Below are positions 1 to 8,962 of a DNA stretch of 64,000 nucleotides, one piece after another. The DNA is taken from contig JAJDDY010000061.1 of the NCBI GenBank assembly GCA_029260075.1, forward strand, positions 1 through 64,000. Reading direction: 5' to 3'. The stretch comes from Phycisphaerae bacterium (GTDB lineage: Bacteria > Planctomycetota > Phycisphaerae > UBA1845). The notes beneath the pieces were generated by a model. It worked only from the letters and a program-made list of their open reading frames with translations, was not told where the DNA came from and did no database searches. Within the stretch, counting starts at the first letter, position 1; every line of letters begins with the position of its first letter. Position numbers and translations under genes: made by a program.

Positions 1-1
1 G

Positions 2-520
2 GGTCTGTGTACCGGAGGTGCGCCTACGGTTTGCACGGGTACCGGCGATCAATGCAATGCGGACAGTACGTGCGATCCGGCCGGCCTGGAAGGCAACTGC
101 GATACCGCTGGTGCGACCATAAACGAAGGCCTCGCTTGTGATGACGGCCTAGCTTGCAATCAAGGTGAGACTTGCCAAGTCGGTCTGTGTACCGGAGGTG
201 CGCCTACAGTTTGCACGGGTACTGGTGATCAATGCAACGCAGACAGTACTTGCGACCCAGCCGGTCTCGAAGGCAACTGCGACACAGTCGGCGCGACGAT
301 CAATGAAGGACTCGCGTGCAACGATGGGCTTGCGTGTAATCAGGGTGAGACTTGCCAGCTTGGTCTATGTAGTGGAGGCGCGGCCACGGTATGCACGGGT
401 ACCGGTGATCAATGCAACGCAGACAGTACTTGCGACCCAGCCGGTCTCGAAGGCAACTGCGACACAGCCGGCGGTGCTATTAATGAGGGTTTGACGTGTA
501 ACGATGGGTTGTTCTGCACG
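2..520 (+). repeat. 180-bp in-frame tandem repeat, about 3 visible units
   Basis: Units start at 2, 182 and 362, an exact 180-bp period, so the reading frame is kept and each unit encodes 60 residues. The last two units are identical over long stretches, which points to recent duplication or gene conversion. The array probably continues upstream of the window. Confidence 0.9.
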
Positions 521-1450
521 CTAACGGACACGTGTACGGCTGGCGTATGCGGAGGCGTGGGCGATCCTTGTCCGGGGCAACTTTGCGATGAGTCGGGTAG
601 CACATGCGTAGACTGTTTCATAGATTCCGACTGTGACGACGGCAACGCCTGTACTACCGATACATGTAGCACCAACGTCTGCACCAACACGCCGATCGGG
701 GACGTCACGGTCAATCTGAAAGTCGACGCGCTCTCGAACGCGGTCACGCGCACGGTGACGTTCGAAATCACCACGTGCATGGGTACGACGGATACGAGAA
801 ATCTTCCGGTCGCGTTTGACGCACTTGGTCAGGCCACTGTCGTATTGCCATCGCTGACCGGTCAAGAGGGATGGCTTGCCGTGCGCGAGGGGCATACGTT
901 ACGTCAATCGGCGCCGCTTACGTTTGCCACCTGCCAAGCGACCGTAAACTTCACGGGGGCTGCGCAACTGCGATCTGGAGACTTCCAAGAGGGTGTTGTG
1001 GCGCAGGACAATCTCGTCGACATTACCGACTTCTCGATTCTGGCCAGGAATTTTAACGTGGCCATCAGTTCGGCGCTCAGCAACGGCGCCGACGCTACGG
1101 GCGATGGAGTGCAGGCGACCGCCGACTTTACGGCGATCCAGTTCAACTTCCTCTCCGTCGGTGATGCGGTCGATCAATGTCCGGCGGCGGTCACCGGACC
1201 CGGTGAACCCACGGCGATCACGGATGTACACGTCGAGTCGCGGCCCACTCTTCGTCAACCACGTGCCTCTATCGCTGTTGATCAACTGGGTTTCTCTGAT
1301 GCCCAGCAGGCCGACGTGAACAATGATGGCATTGTCGATGCGCAGGACATTCGCCTGTTCGCCCGGCGTCACGGTCTTACGCTTCGACCGGAGTTCGCCC
1401 GCAAGCTTCGCAGCCTGACGTCAAAGCGGAGCGAACGGCGGAAGAGGTAG
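2..1450 (+). CDS. Cys-rich repeat protein with dockerin-like C-terminal part (5' end outside window)
   Basis: The frame is open from base 2 to the TAG at 1448-1450 (482 visible residues); the start lies upstream of the window. Visible residues 1 to about 172 are nearly identical 60-residue Cys-rich units (each with several Cys and the phrase DPAGLEGNCDT), followed by a diverged Cys-rich stretch to about 230. Next comes a beta-rich region (about 232-320). Then there are Asp/Asn-rich dockerin or EF-hand-like segments near 325-390 (DITDFSILARNF) and 438-460 (DVNNDGIVDAQDI). The tail is basic. Cys-rich repeats plus dockerin-like calcium loops suggest a secreted or surface protein held together by disulfides and calcium; the ligand is unknown. 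No C-terminal membrane anchor is seen. The next gene is convergent. Confidence 0.7.
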   Translation, partial: GLCTGGAPTVCTGTGDQCNADSTCDPAGLEGNCDTAGATINEGLACDDGLACNQGETCQVGLCTGGAPTVCTGTGDQCNADSTCDPAGLEGNCDTVGATINEGLACNDGLACNQGETCQLGLCSGGAATVCTGTGDQCNADSTCDPAGLEGNCDTAGGAINEGLTCNDGLFCTLTDTCTAGVCGGVGDPCPGQLCDESGSTCVDCFIDSDCDDGNACTTDTCSTNVCTNTPIGDVTVNLKVDALSNAVTRTVTFEITTCMGTTDTRNLPVAFDALGQATVVLPSLTGQEGWLAVREGHTLRQSAPLTFATCQATVNFTGAAQLRSGDFQEGVVAQDNLVDITDFSILARNFNVAISSALSNGADATGDGVQATADFTAIQFNFLSVGDAVDQCPAAVTGPGEPTAITDVHVESRPTLRQPRASIAVDQLGFSDAQQADVNNDGIVDAQDIRLFARRHGLTLRPEFARKLRSLTSKRSERRKR

Positions 1451-1667
1451 GTGCCTTGGTCAATCTTGGAATGTGACGGTGCGTGCGGAAAGAAGAGAGA
1501 TGCCCGAAGCGCCGGGTGGAGCGAATCCGCAATGCACACACAATGCGGCGGGTGCCGCCCCGGGCGTCTCCCTACCGGTATATACGATCAACATCCGGCT
1601 ACCTGACGCGCTTGTTCAGAATTCCTCGTGGAACACGTCTAAGAGGGCGCTTAAGAAGGTGTGCTTC

Positions 1668-1738
1668 GAGCCGAGCTGCAACCGTCAGGGAGCGGTTTTC
1701 GCACGTGAAACCGGACCGCTTCCTTACGGGCGCGGCTC
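1668..1738. repeat. REP-like inverted repeat (family D) in the 1451-1860 spacer
   Basis: Two arms related to the sequence GCGCCCGTAAGGAAGCGG face each other around a short loop. The right arm (CCGCTTCCTTACGGGCGCGG) recurs at 20140-20167, 31141, 33841, 42893 and 48380. The element sits between convergent genes, where it could fold as a hairpin at both transcript ends. I see no gene in the rest of the 410-bp spacer. Confidence 0.75.
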
Positions 1739-1860
1739 TGCAAAGATTTCCTAGACACGCTCTAACGGATGTCGCACCGGTTGTGTGGCCGAGCTTGGTT
1801 TTGCCTTGAACCGACCGCACGCGTGCGCATCGAAGCCGCGAAAGCACTCAACGCCCAGTT

Positions 1861-4800
1861 CTACTGCCGCGAGAACCATTTCTTCTTCCTCCCCGGTACT
1901 CCCGGTTCTGTCCCCTGGCTCATGATTTGCCGGAGCAGCTCCATCTGTGGCTTCCCGGGGTGGAGTCGCCTCATCATTTTCAACTTGGCCAACACCTGCG
2001 GGCTCAGGTCGTCGGGTAGGGATTCTTGGTCCGAGACGGTCGGCGACGCCTGAAGGTCTCCACCGTCCATCAGGTCCTGCGTGGGTGACACGTTCGTCTC
2101 GGCATCGCCGACCGCAACCACACGCGATTTGGGTTCGCCCCTCGACCCCGGCGCCGGTGCATCGTCGAGCTCGAGCTCAGCCTTCGCAGCCTCCAGCGCG
2201 CGTTCCATCGCATGCGCCTGGGTTAGCTCTTCTTCATCTTCGGCGTTCGGTGCTTCCGAGTCAGCAGGAGCTAATGCATCCGCCGCCAGGAGGTCATTCG
2301 ACTGAGATTCCGACCCATCAGTGGCCGGTTGAACGCTTACGGTCGCCAGACCCTTGATGTTCTTTGGATCGAATTCAGCCCAGAAGTCCGCGACAGACGC
2401 ATGGCACTCATAGCGAACGGACAGACTTGAGTCGATCAGCGCACTGCGGTCGACTTCAGACCCGTCGCCTGTGAGGACACTGAATTCCTTTTCGCGCTCG
2501 TCGAGGTCGCAAGCACGCTGAGCAATCTCCGCCCGTTCGCATTCGAGTTGCTGCGTCAGCGCCTCGGATCGCTCCTCCGCCTTTCCAAGCGAGCAAGTTT
2601 GTTTGTCGCCCACCTTTTTGGCTTCTTGCAGGCCATGCTCCAGCTTGGCGCAACATTCGTAGGCCGTATCGAGCTTCGCCTGAAGATCCGCCACTTCAAC
2701 TTTATTCTTCTCTAGCAACTCGGCTTGGTTCGCGGTCTTCTCAAGGCTTTGAGTTTTCTCGTCGCATTCACTCCGGACGTCCGCGATAGATTGCTCAAGT
2801 TTCGCGTCATGGGCCTTGGCGGCGTCGAGCTCGGCGCGTACCCTAACGAGTTCACTTTGTGCCTTTTCTAGAAGGTCGCCTTGTTTCGCGGCCTCTGAGC
2901 GACTCTGGGCTCTTCGGTCGTCGCCGACGCTTTCGGCTTTCTTGACGGCTTGCTCGAGTTGGGCACTGTGTTCTTCGGCTGACGCCAGTTTGCTGCGGAG
3001 CTCAGCTACTTCAGCTTGCTTCTTGGCGAGTTGAGATTTCTCGCCGTCCTGAGACTTCGTGAGCGCCAGGCGGTCCTGCTCCAAGTCCTTACGATCCTGG
3101 ATACTCCGCGCACTGTCCGCTTCGAGCTTCTTCTGCCGGGATTTCAGTTCTTCACGTTCCGTCGCGACTGCCTCGGTCCGGCGCTTGAGCTCCTCCTCGC
3201 GATCTTCAAGCGTCTTGACTGCGAGATTGTTCGCCTTGTGGTTGCCGTCGATTTCGGCCTGCGAAGCCGCCAATTCTTTCTTTAGCTTATCCAATTCCTT
3301 TCGAGCGGCTTGTGTCTCGACCGAGAACTTCTTTCGTTCCTCTTCAAGTTGGTCGTGTTTCTTGGTCCATTCAGCAGCGACGTCGTGGTGCGCCTGCATG
3401 GCTTGCTTGTGCAGTTCTACATCGCGTTGGTACTCCGATCGCCGGCGCTCGATGGCTACGCGATCCTCTTCGCACGTCGCGCGAAGCTTGTCCAATTCGC
3501 CCTGCTTGTTCACCAACTCCTGGTTTCGCTTGTCGTTCGCCGCAGCCCGCTTCGTCGAATCGGCGATCGCAGCAGCTAATTGCTTCTCCCGCTGCTGTGT
3601 GCTGGTCACACTCTGATTCTTGGCTACATCGAGATCGCGGCGGGCTTGTTCAAACTCAGCCACCATCCGGTCGAGTTCGGCGCTACGATCTTCCACTTGC
3701 TTGCCGCGTTGCTTCACCGCGACTTGTTCTGCGTCCAACGACTTTCGCTTGGCCGCGAGTTCGGACGAATGCTTCTCGTGCTCTTGGCCGTTGGCGTCGA
3801 GGCGCTGCGTTCGATCCTGCAACTCGGCGGTAAGCTGTTCAAGGGCGCGGTGACGTTCGTCAAGATCCTTGGTTCGTTTCTCTAGGTCAGCGGCCCTACT
3901 CTTGAAATCGTCACGTTGTTCATCTAGCTGCTTCCGAAGACCGGCTGTTTCGGACTCGCGCCGATCCAATTTGACACATCGCTCCTTATGCGACGCGACT
4001 TCCTTTTCGAGCGAACGCGTTTGGGCGTCAAGCTTCTCCGACGTAGCCGCGAATTCGTTGCTCTTTCGGCGAAGCTGACTATCCCGTGATTTCAGTTCCT
4101 CGCCCTGTCGTGCGACGCCCTGTTCCCTTTTTTCGATCTCCTTTGCTCGAGCGCCGACTTGGGCGAGCTCTTCTTTGAGCTTCTGGCGATCTGCGTCCAT
4201 GGCTTTATGGATCGCGGCCGACTCGGTCTCTCGCTGATCCAGCTTCTTGCATCGATTGTCGAGTGATGCCGATTCTGTCTCGAGTGCATTCGCTCGGACG
4301 TCGACCTTACTGGAAAGCGCATCCAGCTTCTCTTGTTCCAGTCGAAGTTGGTCTTCGAGCGACTTCAGCTTCTCGCCCTGTTGCGCGACCCCTTGCTCAC
4401 GCTTTTCGACCTCCGCACCTCGAGCGCCAACTTGTGCGTGTTCTTCCTTGAGGGTCTTGCGGTCAATCTCCAGTTGCTTTCGAATCGAAGCTGTCTCAGC
4501 GTCACGCTGATCCATCTTCGCGCCTCGCTCCTTGAGCGTAGCCGCTTGTTGTTCCATGGCTGCCGCGCGGGTGACCTCTTGAGCGGCGCGTTGATCGAGC
4601 GTCTGCTTAGCTTGATCGAGTTGGGCGCGATCAGCCTTCAAAGCTCGACGCTGTTCTATGAGTTCCTTCGTCGAACGCGCCTGCTCAATGCGGAATGCAT
4701 CCTTGTCCTTCTTAAGGGTCTCCTCCTGAAGCCGCAGCTTGTCCGCGCGCTGTGCACAGTCGGTCGCCTCTTTGTCTAGCTGCTTGCGCTGTTTCACACA

Positions 4801-5664
4801 CTGTGACTCCTGCGCAGTCAGTTCGGCCCGTGTCCGTTCGATCTCGGTGCGGGCGGCGTGAAGCTTTGATTCGAGTTGCTGGTTTCGACGCTCCGCTTCT
4901 TCGGTGGCCTTGGCCCGTTGATTGTTTTCCTTTTCGCGAGCGGATATCCCGGCCTCGCGCTTTCCGAGCTCAGCCCGATCACTGTCCACACGGGTTCGCT
5001 CAGCCGCTTGGTCGGACTTCTGGCGGGCGAGCTGGTTGAATTGCTTCTTCTGCGCCTCTTCCTCTTTTTGTAGAGACGCCGCGCGTTCCGACAGTTTCTT
5101 GGACCGCGCTTCGAGGGACGCGTGCTCGTCGGCTGAATCTTTGCGGCGGGTCTTCAGATCGGCGGCATCTTGATCGAGCTTGGTCTTGCGTGCTGCAACC
5201 TCGCACATGCCGGCTTCCACGGCCTGCTCTTGGTGAACAAGACTTGCCTCTCGCTTTTGGAACGCTTGAGCAGTTTCTTGCTCGCGGGCTGCGGTCGACG
5301 CCTGGGTTTTTTGGAACTCAGTGGTACGCGTCTTGAGCGACTCAGCCTCCTTGGCCAGTTCACGCTCTCTCTGGTCAGCTAGCTTGACGCGCTGTTGGTG
5401 CGCCTCGGTCTCGCGTTGCAGATCGGTTCGCTCTGTCTGGAAAGCGGCCTGGTCTTTGTCGAATTGCGCTTTGCGTTCGTCGAGTTCGCGAGAGGCTTGG
5501 TTGCACTGCTCCTGACTCTGCTTGCTGTGTTCTTCGGTTTCGCGAATGAGCCCGGCCGACCACGCGGACACTTGTTCCGTGTAGTTTACGAGCTCACTTT
5601 CGAACGCGTGCATCGCGGTCTCGGCCGTCGCCAGCGTATCGCCTTGCACCATCGTTTCGACCAT
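1861..5664 (-). CDS. giant coiled-coil protein, 1267 aa
   Basis: Starts at the ATG at 5662-5664 and runs divergently from the next coiled-coil gene. Residues from about 60 to 1010 are almost uninterrupted heptad-type sequence rich in Glu, Lys, Gln, Ala and Arg, with SMC/myosin-like composition but no ATPase head. Internal duplication is visible: the segment beginning AQVGARGAEVEKREQGV recurs 91 residues later as AQVGARAKEIEKREQGV. The C-terminal 200 residues are acidic and probably disordered, ending in a short helical module (about 1220-1250, PQVLAKLKMMRRLHPGKPQ) and a basic tail GRKKKWFSRQ. No signal peptide or membrane segment is seen, so it is probably cytoplasmic. Its position beside a GTPase/GAP1 set suggests a scaffold or filament for that system; this is inference. 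Confidence 0.85.
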   Translation of the reverse strand: MVETMVQGDTLATAETAMHAFESELVNYTEQVSAWSAGLIRETEEHSKQSQEQCNQASRELDERKAQFDKDQAAFQTERTDLQRETEAHQQRVKLADQRERELAKEAESLKTRTTEFQKTQASTAAREQETAQAFQKREASLVHQEQAVEAGMCEVAARKTKLDQDAADLKTRRKDSADEHASLEARSKKLSERAASLQKEEEAQKKQFNQLARQKSDQAAERTRVDSDRAELGKREAGISAREKENNQRAKATEEAERRNQQLESKLHAARTEIERTRAELTAQESQCVKQRKQLDKEATDCAQRADKLRLQEETLKKDKDAFRIEQARSTKELIEQRRALKADRAQLDQAKQTLDQRAAQEVTRAAAMEQQAATLKERGAKMDQRDAETASIRKQLEIDRKTLKEEHAQVGARGAEVEKREQGVAQQGEKLKSLEDQLRLEQEKLDALSSKVDVRANALETESASLDNRCKKLDQRETESAAIHKAMDADRQKLKEELAQVGARAKEIEKREQGVARQGEELKSRDSQLRRKSNEFAATSEKLDAQTRSLEKEVASHKERCVKLDRRESETAGLRKQLDEQRDDFKSRAADLEKRTKDLDERHRALEQLTAELQDRTQRLDANGQEHEKHSSELAAKRKSLDAEQVAVKQRGKQVEDRSAELDRMVAEFEQARRDLDVAKNQSVTSTQQREKQLAAAIADSTKRAAANDKRNQELVNKQGELDKLRATCEEDRVAIERRRSEYQRDVELHKQAMQAHHDVAAEWTKKHDQLEEERKKFSVETQAARKELDKLKKELAASQAEIDGNHKANNLAVKTLEDREEELKRRTEAVATEREELKSRQKKLEADSARSIQDRKDLEQDRLALTKSQDGEKSQLAKKQAEVAELRSKLASAEEHSAQLEQAVKKAESVGDDRRAQSRSEAAKQGDLLEKAQSELVRVRAELDAAKAHDAKLEQSIADVRSECDEKTQSLEKTANQAELLEKNKVEVADLQAKLDTAYECCAKLEHGLQEAKKVGDKQTCSLGKAEERSEALTQQLECERAEIAQRACDLDEREKEFSVLTGDGSEVDRSALIDSSLSVRYECHASVADFWAEFDPKNIKGLATVSVQPATDGSESQSNDLLAADALAPADSEAPNAEDEEELTQAHAMERALEAAKAELELDDAPAPGSRGEPKSRVVAVGDAETNVSPTQDLMDGGDLQASPTVSDQESLPDDLSPQVLAKLKMMRRLHPGKPQMELLRQIMSQGTEPGVPGRKKKWFSRQ

Positions 5665-6121
5665 AACGCATCCCCTAATCGACCGCGACCCGACGCAGAA
5701 CCCGTGTACGCCATGACGTAATGACGGCGCAATGCTCGCGGCCGATAGGCCAAGAGCCTATGCACCGCCTGCTGGTCCATTGGTCATACTGGTAGAGTCT
5801 ACGTTTTGCGCAGGCGCCGCGAGGCCGTGGCCTCGGATTGCGCACATCGTCTCGGGAGGGGACCGCGCATCTGTCCGATAACGATTCATCATCCAGGGGT
5901 CCGAGAAACTCGGCTGTCGGTATGCGGTTGTTGAGCCACGCAAGCACGTGGAACAACGGGCCCGGCGCGACACCCATGTATCGTAAGCTTCGGGCATGCG
6001 TCTCACCCGTGCGTGTCTTCGCTCGTCCTTGGAGGGCCGGAGCGCGCTTTCCGTGACCGGATTCGGTGGCCGCATCGAACGTAAAGAGAACGACAACGTC
6101 GCATAAATAAGGATCTGGTCG
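5665..6121. promoter_or_regulatory. divergent intergenic region between two coiled-coil genes
   Basis: This 457-bp spacer separates two divergently transcribed genes and must hold both promoters. No clear sigma-70 pair could be picked. An AAGGA ribosome-binding site lies just before the ATG at 6122. ORFs that cross it on the minus strand are antisense to the coiled-coil gene at 6122 and look like shadows. Confidence 0.4.
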
Positions 6122-6952
6122 ATGGCCAAGAGCCCATCCAAGAAGCTGAACACGGCGCCGCCTGACTTTGGTCGGGTTCAAGCGAGAGGCTCCGAGATGC
6201 TGCAGGCACTCAGAGACTCGAAAGAGTGGCTGAATCAGGAGTCTGCCGAATCCCGGACGGTTCAGGAGCGTATCGCCCGTGAGCAGACGGACGTCGCCAA
6301 CGACCGCAAGGACTTGCTCGAACTCCGTGACGATGTCGAGGGCAAGTTCACGCAACTGGCTGCGGCGACCAAGGAAATCGAAACGTACCGCGCGGGTGCG
6401 GAGGAATTGCGCCAACGGATCGATGAACAGTCGAGATCGATCGCGGCGGGTCAGCAGCAGCTCGACCGGCTTCGCGCCCAACTGGAGGAGCAGGCTCGGG
6501 CCAACTCGGCGCGGGCGGATGAGATTATGCAGCGTGACGCCGAGCTCGAGATGGCGAGACAACGCCTCAATGAAGAGAGCCAGTCGGTTCACGCGATGAA
6601 TGAGGAAATGCAGAGTAGAACGGACGAATTGGAACGGCGGGAGGAAGAGGTTCAGGCGAGCGTGGGCGACGTGGCCAGCCGTCGCGAGGCGCTCGGCACG
6701 CTGCAAAACCAACTCGTTCGTGAACAGAAAGATCTCGCCGGGCAGCGACAAGAACTGCTGGACCGATTGGATACTGTTCCGGTTCGCGCCGGGCGAACCG
6801 AGAAGACCTCGGACGCTGACGCTGTTGCGGTTGAAGGGCAATCCGCCGAACTGCTGCAGTCGGGACCGGCGCCGAAGCCGGCTGGTAACAGTGCAGCTGA
6901 GCAGTTCCGCAAACTCAGGCGGGACTCACGACGCAAGGCCGTTGGTGTGTAG
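6122..6952 (+). CDS. coiled-coil protein, 276 aa
   Basis: ATG at 6122 with an AAGGA motif about 8 bases upstream. Residues about 20-215 are dense heptad repeats (Glu, Arg, Gln, Ala, Leu) like those of the divergent 1267-residue protein, so the two may pair as hetero-coiled coils. The C-terminal 60 residues are low complexity and end in a basic segment (LRRDSRRKAVGV). No catalytic domain, signal peptide or membrane segment is seen. It is the first gene of a probable operon with the FGE-like, GTPase and GAP1-like genes (50-bp gap to the next, then 16 and 27 bp). I do not recognise the family beyond its coiled-coil nature; structural or adaptor role is inferred from context. Confidence 0.8.
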   Translation: MAKSPSKKLNTAPPDFGRVQARGSEMLQALRDSKEWLNQESAESRTVQERIAREQTDVANDRKDLLELRDDVEGKFTQLAAATKEIETYRAGAEELRQRIDEQSRSIAAGQQQLDRLRAQLEEQARANSARADEIMQRDAELEMARQRLNEESQSVHAMNEEMQSRTDELERREEEVQASVGDVASRREALGTLQNQLVREQKDLAGQRQELLDRLDTVPVRAGRTEKTSDADAVAVEGQSAELLQSGPAPKPAGNSAAEQFRKLRRDSRRKAVGV

Positions 6953-7002
6953 TCGTCTTTCGACCGCATCGACAAACTTAAATTGGTTTACGGAGCGCAA
7001 CC

Positions 7003-8019
7003 ATGGCGTTGAAGCTTTTCTCACGAAAAAAGTCGAAACCGCGCACACCGCGCAAGGAGTGGAGCGAACCCACGCCGAGCGGTGCCGAGGACTTCCAGCC
7101 CTCGCCGAAAAATTCGGTTTCGGAGGATCCGCTTCTGTGCCTTGCGCAGCAGCAGCGAGACTGCGTGCTTCTCCGCGACCCGTCGCGATGGGCATCCCAC
7201 GCCGAAGGCGCCAAGATCGTCTCGGAGGCCAAAGACCGACTGGAACAGATGATGGCGTTGGTACCGGCTGGAAGCGTGACGATGAACCAAACGCTTTCAG
7301 ACCAACCCGGCGCACCTGAGGAAGAGATCGCCGTAACGCCCTTCCTTCTCGACGTCCACACGGTAACCAACGAGCGGTATCAGCAGTTCGTGGACGCAGC
7401 GGGTTACGACGAGTTGGACTGCTGGCCCGAAGAAATCTGGCCACATCTCATCGAACTCAAAGACCAAACCGGTCAGCCCGCACCACGGTTTTGGCGCGAC
7501 GGACGATACCATGCACCCTTAGCGCAGCATCCGGTCGTAGGAATCAGTTGGTACGAAGCGCAAGCGTACGCCCTGTGGATCGGCCAGCGATTGCCCACGG
7601 AAGCGGAGTGGCAGATGTCGGCTTCGTGGCACATCAGAAGCTCGACGGATATCATGCGCCGGTTTCCATGGGGCGATGCGATGGACATGACCAAATGCAA
7701 CGTCTGGTCGTCGCACAAGAAGGCCACGGTTCCGGTTTCAGAATACGAAGAGGGTGCAGCCCCGAATCAGGTACGTCAACTTGTGGGCAACGTCTGGGAA
7801 TGGACGGACACGGAATACAACATCGCGGACGACGAGGGACGCCCCATCGTTGGCGAGATGCCGATGCACGTCGTTCGCGGCGGTGCCTTCGATACGTACT
7901 TCGAATGTCAAACGACCACGTCGTTTCGCACCGGACAACTTGCGTTGGCACGCCCTCATAACACGGGGTTTCGCTGCGCCATCGACCTCGACCAGGCCAC
8001 TTGGATGAACGGCGAATAA
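7003..8019 (+). CDS. FGE/SUMF1-fold (formylglycine-generating-enzyme-like) protein
   Basis: 338 residues. A basic N-terminal tail (KLFSRKKSKPR) leads into a helical segment. An FGE-sulfatase-type fold fills residues about 85-330, with family landmarks DVHTVTNERYQQFV, HPVVGISWYEAQAYALWIGQ, RLPTEAEWQ, GNVWEWTDTEY, VVRGGAF and TGFRCAID. Canonical aerobic FGE uses a cysteine pair in the C-terminal part to oxidise a sulfatase Cys; here I see only ECQ and the terminal FRC, so the catalytic pair looks absent. The domain may act as a binding module, as FGE-like domains do in diversity-generating and conflict systems. It lies in the operon with the coiled-coil, GTPase and GAP1-like genes, and no sulfatase is nearby. 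Confidence 0.85.
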   Translation: MALKLFSRKKSKPRTPRKEWSEPTPSGAEDFQPSPKNSVSEDPLLCLAQQQRDCVLLRDPSRWASHAEGAKIVSEAKDRLEQMMALVPAGSVTMNQTLSDQPGAPEEEIAVTPFLLDVHTVTNERYQQFVDAAGYDELDCWPEEIWPHLIELKDQTGQPAPRFWRDGRYHAPLAQHPVVGISWYEAQAYALWIGQRLPTEAEWQMSASWHIRSSTDIMRRFPWGDAMDMTKCNVWSSHKKATVPVSEYEEGAAPNQVRQLVGNVWEWTDTEYNIADDEGRPIVGEMPMHVVRGGAFDTYFECQTTTSFRTGQLALARPHNTGFRCAIDLDQATWMNGE

Positions 8020-8035
8020 CGCCCAGGAGAACACC

Positions 8036-8935
8036 GTGACTACGTTGACAGCCGTCGCACCCTCGACCGAAACTGCCACAACCTGCATGATCTGTGGGAC
8101 CACCAACGCCGGCGACACGGTCGTCTGCAGCGTGTGCGGCGCCCCCATGGCGCTAACGCACGATACGGTCGATCAAGGTCGTGATCCGTGCATCGTTACC
8201 GTCATCGGCGACAGCAACGTCGGGAAGACCGTCTATCTCGGCGTGCTTCTCGACATGCTCTCGAAACGCGCGGACCAATTCGAAGCCGTTCCCAGGGGGG
8301 CGTTCTCAGTCAACCTGCAGCATACCGTCGTCAGCTACCTCGGCGCTCGACAGTTTCCGCCGAAGACAGCCATGGAAGTGGACGAATGGCAATGGGCCTA
8401 TTACCAAGCCAACCACGCCGGCGAACCCGACATGGTTTATGACCTGGTGATGCCCGACATCGCCGGCGAAGCGTTGGCTGCAGAGGTGTCGTCACCCAAC
8501 ACGTTCACGGTGATCAACTCGTTGCTACGCAAGTCCGCCGGCGCGATCTTGCTCGTGGACGGTGCCATGGCGGCGGCCGGTTCACCGCAACCGGATTTCT
8601 TTGCGCTCAAACTCATGACCTACATCGACGGCGTGTGCAGAAACAAGAAAAAAAAGAAGATCGACATGCCGGTCGCCATTGTCTTGTCCAAAGCAGACTA
8701 CTGCATCGAGTGTTCCGATGATCCCAACCGGTTTGCCCAGACGAACCTCAACCGACTTTGGAACATCTGCGAAAACCGTTTCGAGCACTTCCGCTTCTTC
8801 TCGGCTACCGTCGTCGGCGCCCTGGGATATGGCACTGACGAAGCAGACAACGTCATTCCCTACCCACTGCACGTCGCCCCGCGAGGGATACTTGAGCCGT
8901 TCGCGTGGACGCTTTCCGTGATTGGAAACCGCTAA
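8036..8935 (+). CDS. zinc-ribbon plus TRAFAC-type GTPase (double-GTPase-2-like)
   Basis: 299 residues from a GTG start at 8036, with a CAGGAG ribosome-binding site 7 bases upstream. Residues 17-38 form a C-x2-C-x10-C-x2-C zinc ribbon. The GTPase core follows: P-loop GDSNVGKT near residue 58, a Walker B-like segment VMPDIAGEALA near 140 and a G4-like VLSKADYC near 220. This matches the bacterial GTPases that comparative genomics groups with GAP1 proteins (named double-GTPase or DO-GTPase in Pfam). They are thought to be switches in conflict or multicellularity-linked signalling systems. A GAP1-like gene follows 27 bp downstream, which supports the assignment. No membrane segment is seen. The start could be slightly off, but the GTG has the best ribosome-binding site. 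Confidence 0.8.
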   Translation: MTTLTAVAPSTETATTCMICGTTNAGDTVVCSVCGAPMALTHDTVDQGRDPCIVTVIGDSNVGKTVYLGVLLDMLSKRADQFEAVPRGAFSVNLQHTVVSYLGARQFPPKTAMEVDEWQWAYYQANHAGEPDMVYDLVMPDIAGEALAAEVSSPNTFTVINSLLRKSAGAILLVDGAMAAAGSPQPDFFALKLMTYIDGVCRNKKKKKIDMPVAIVLSKADYCIECSDDPNRFAQTNLNRLWNICENRFEHFRFFSATVVGALGYGTDEADNVIPYPLHVAPRGILEPFAWTLSVIGNR

Positions 8936-8962
8936 CCGGACGAGTAAACAGAGGACGACACC

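Noticed and set aside
1473-1809. Two overlapping plus-strand ORFs in the spacer after the Cys-rich gene
   Set aside because: They cross a REP-like element and overlap each other in different frames, with no family match.
5675-6841. 388-codon minus-strand ORF opposite the 276-residue coiled-coil gene
   Set aside because: Antisense to a gene with strong coiled-coil periodicity and a good ribosome-binding site; its Leu/Arg/Val-rich composition is typical of such shadows.
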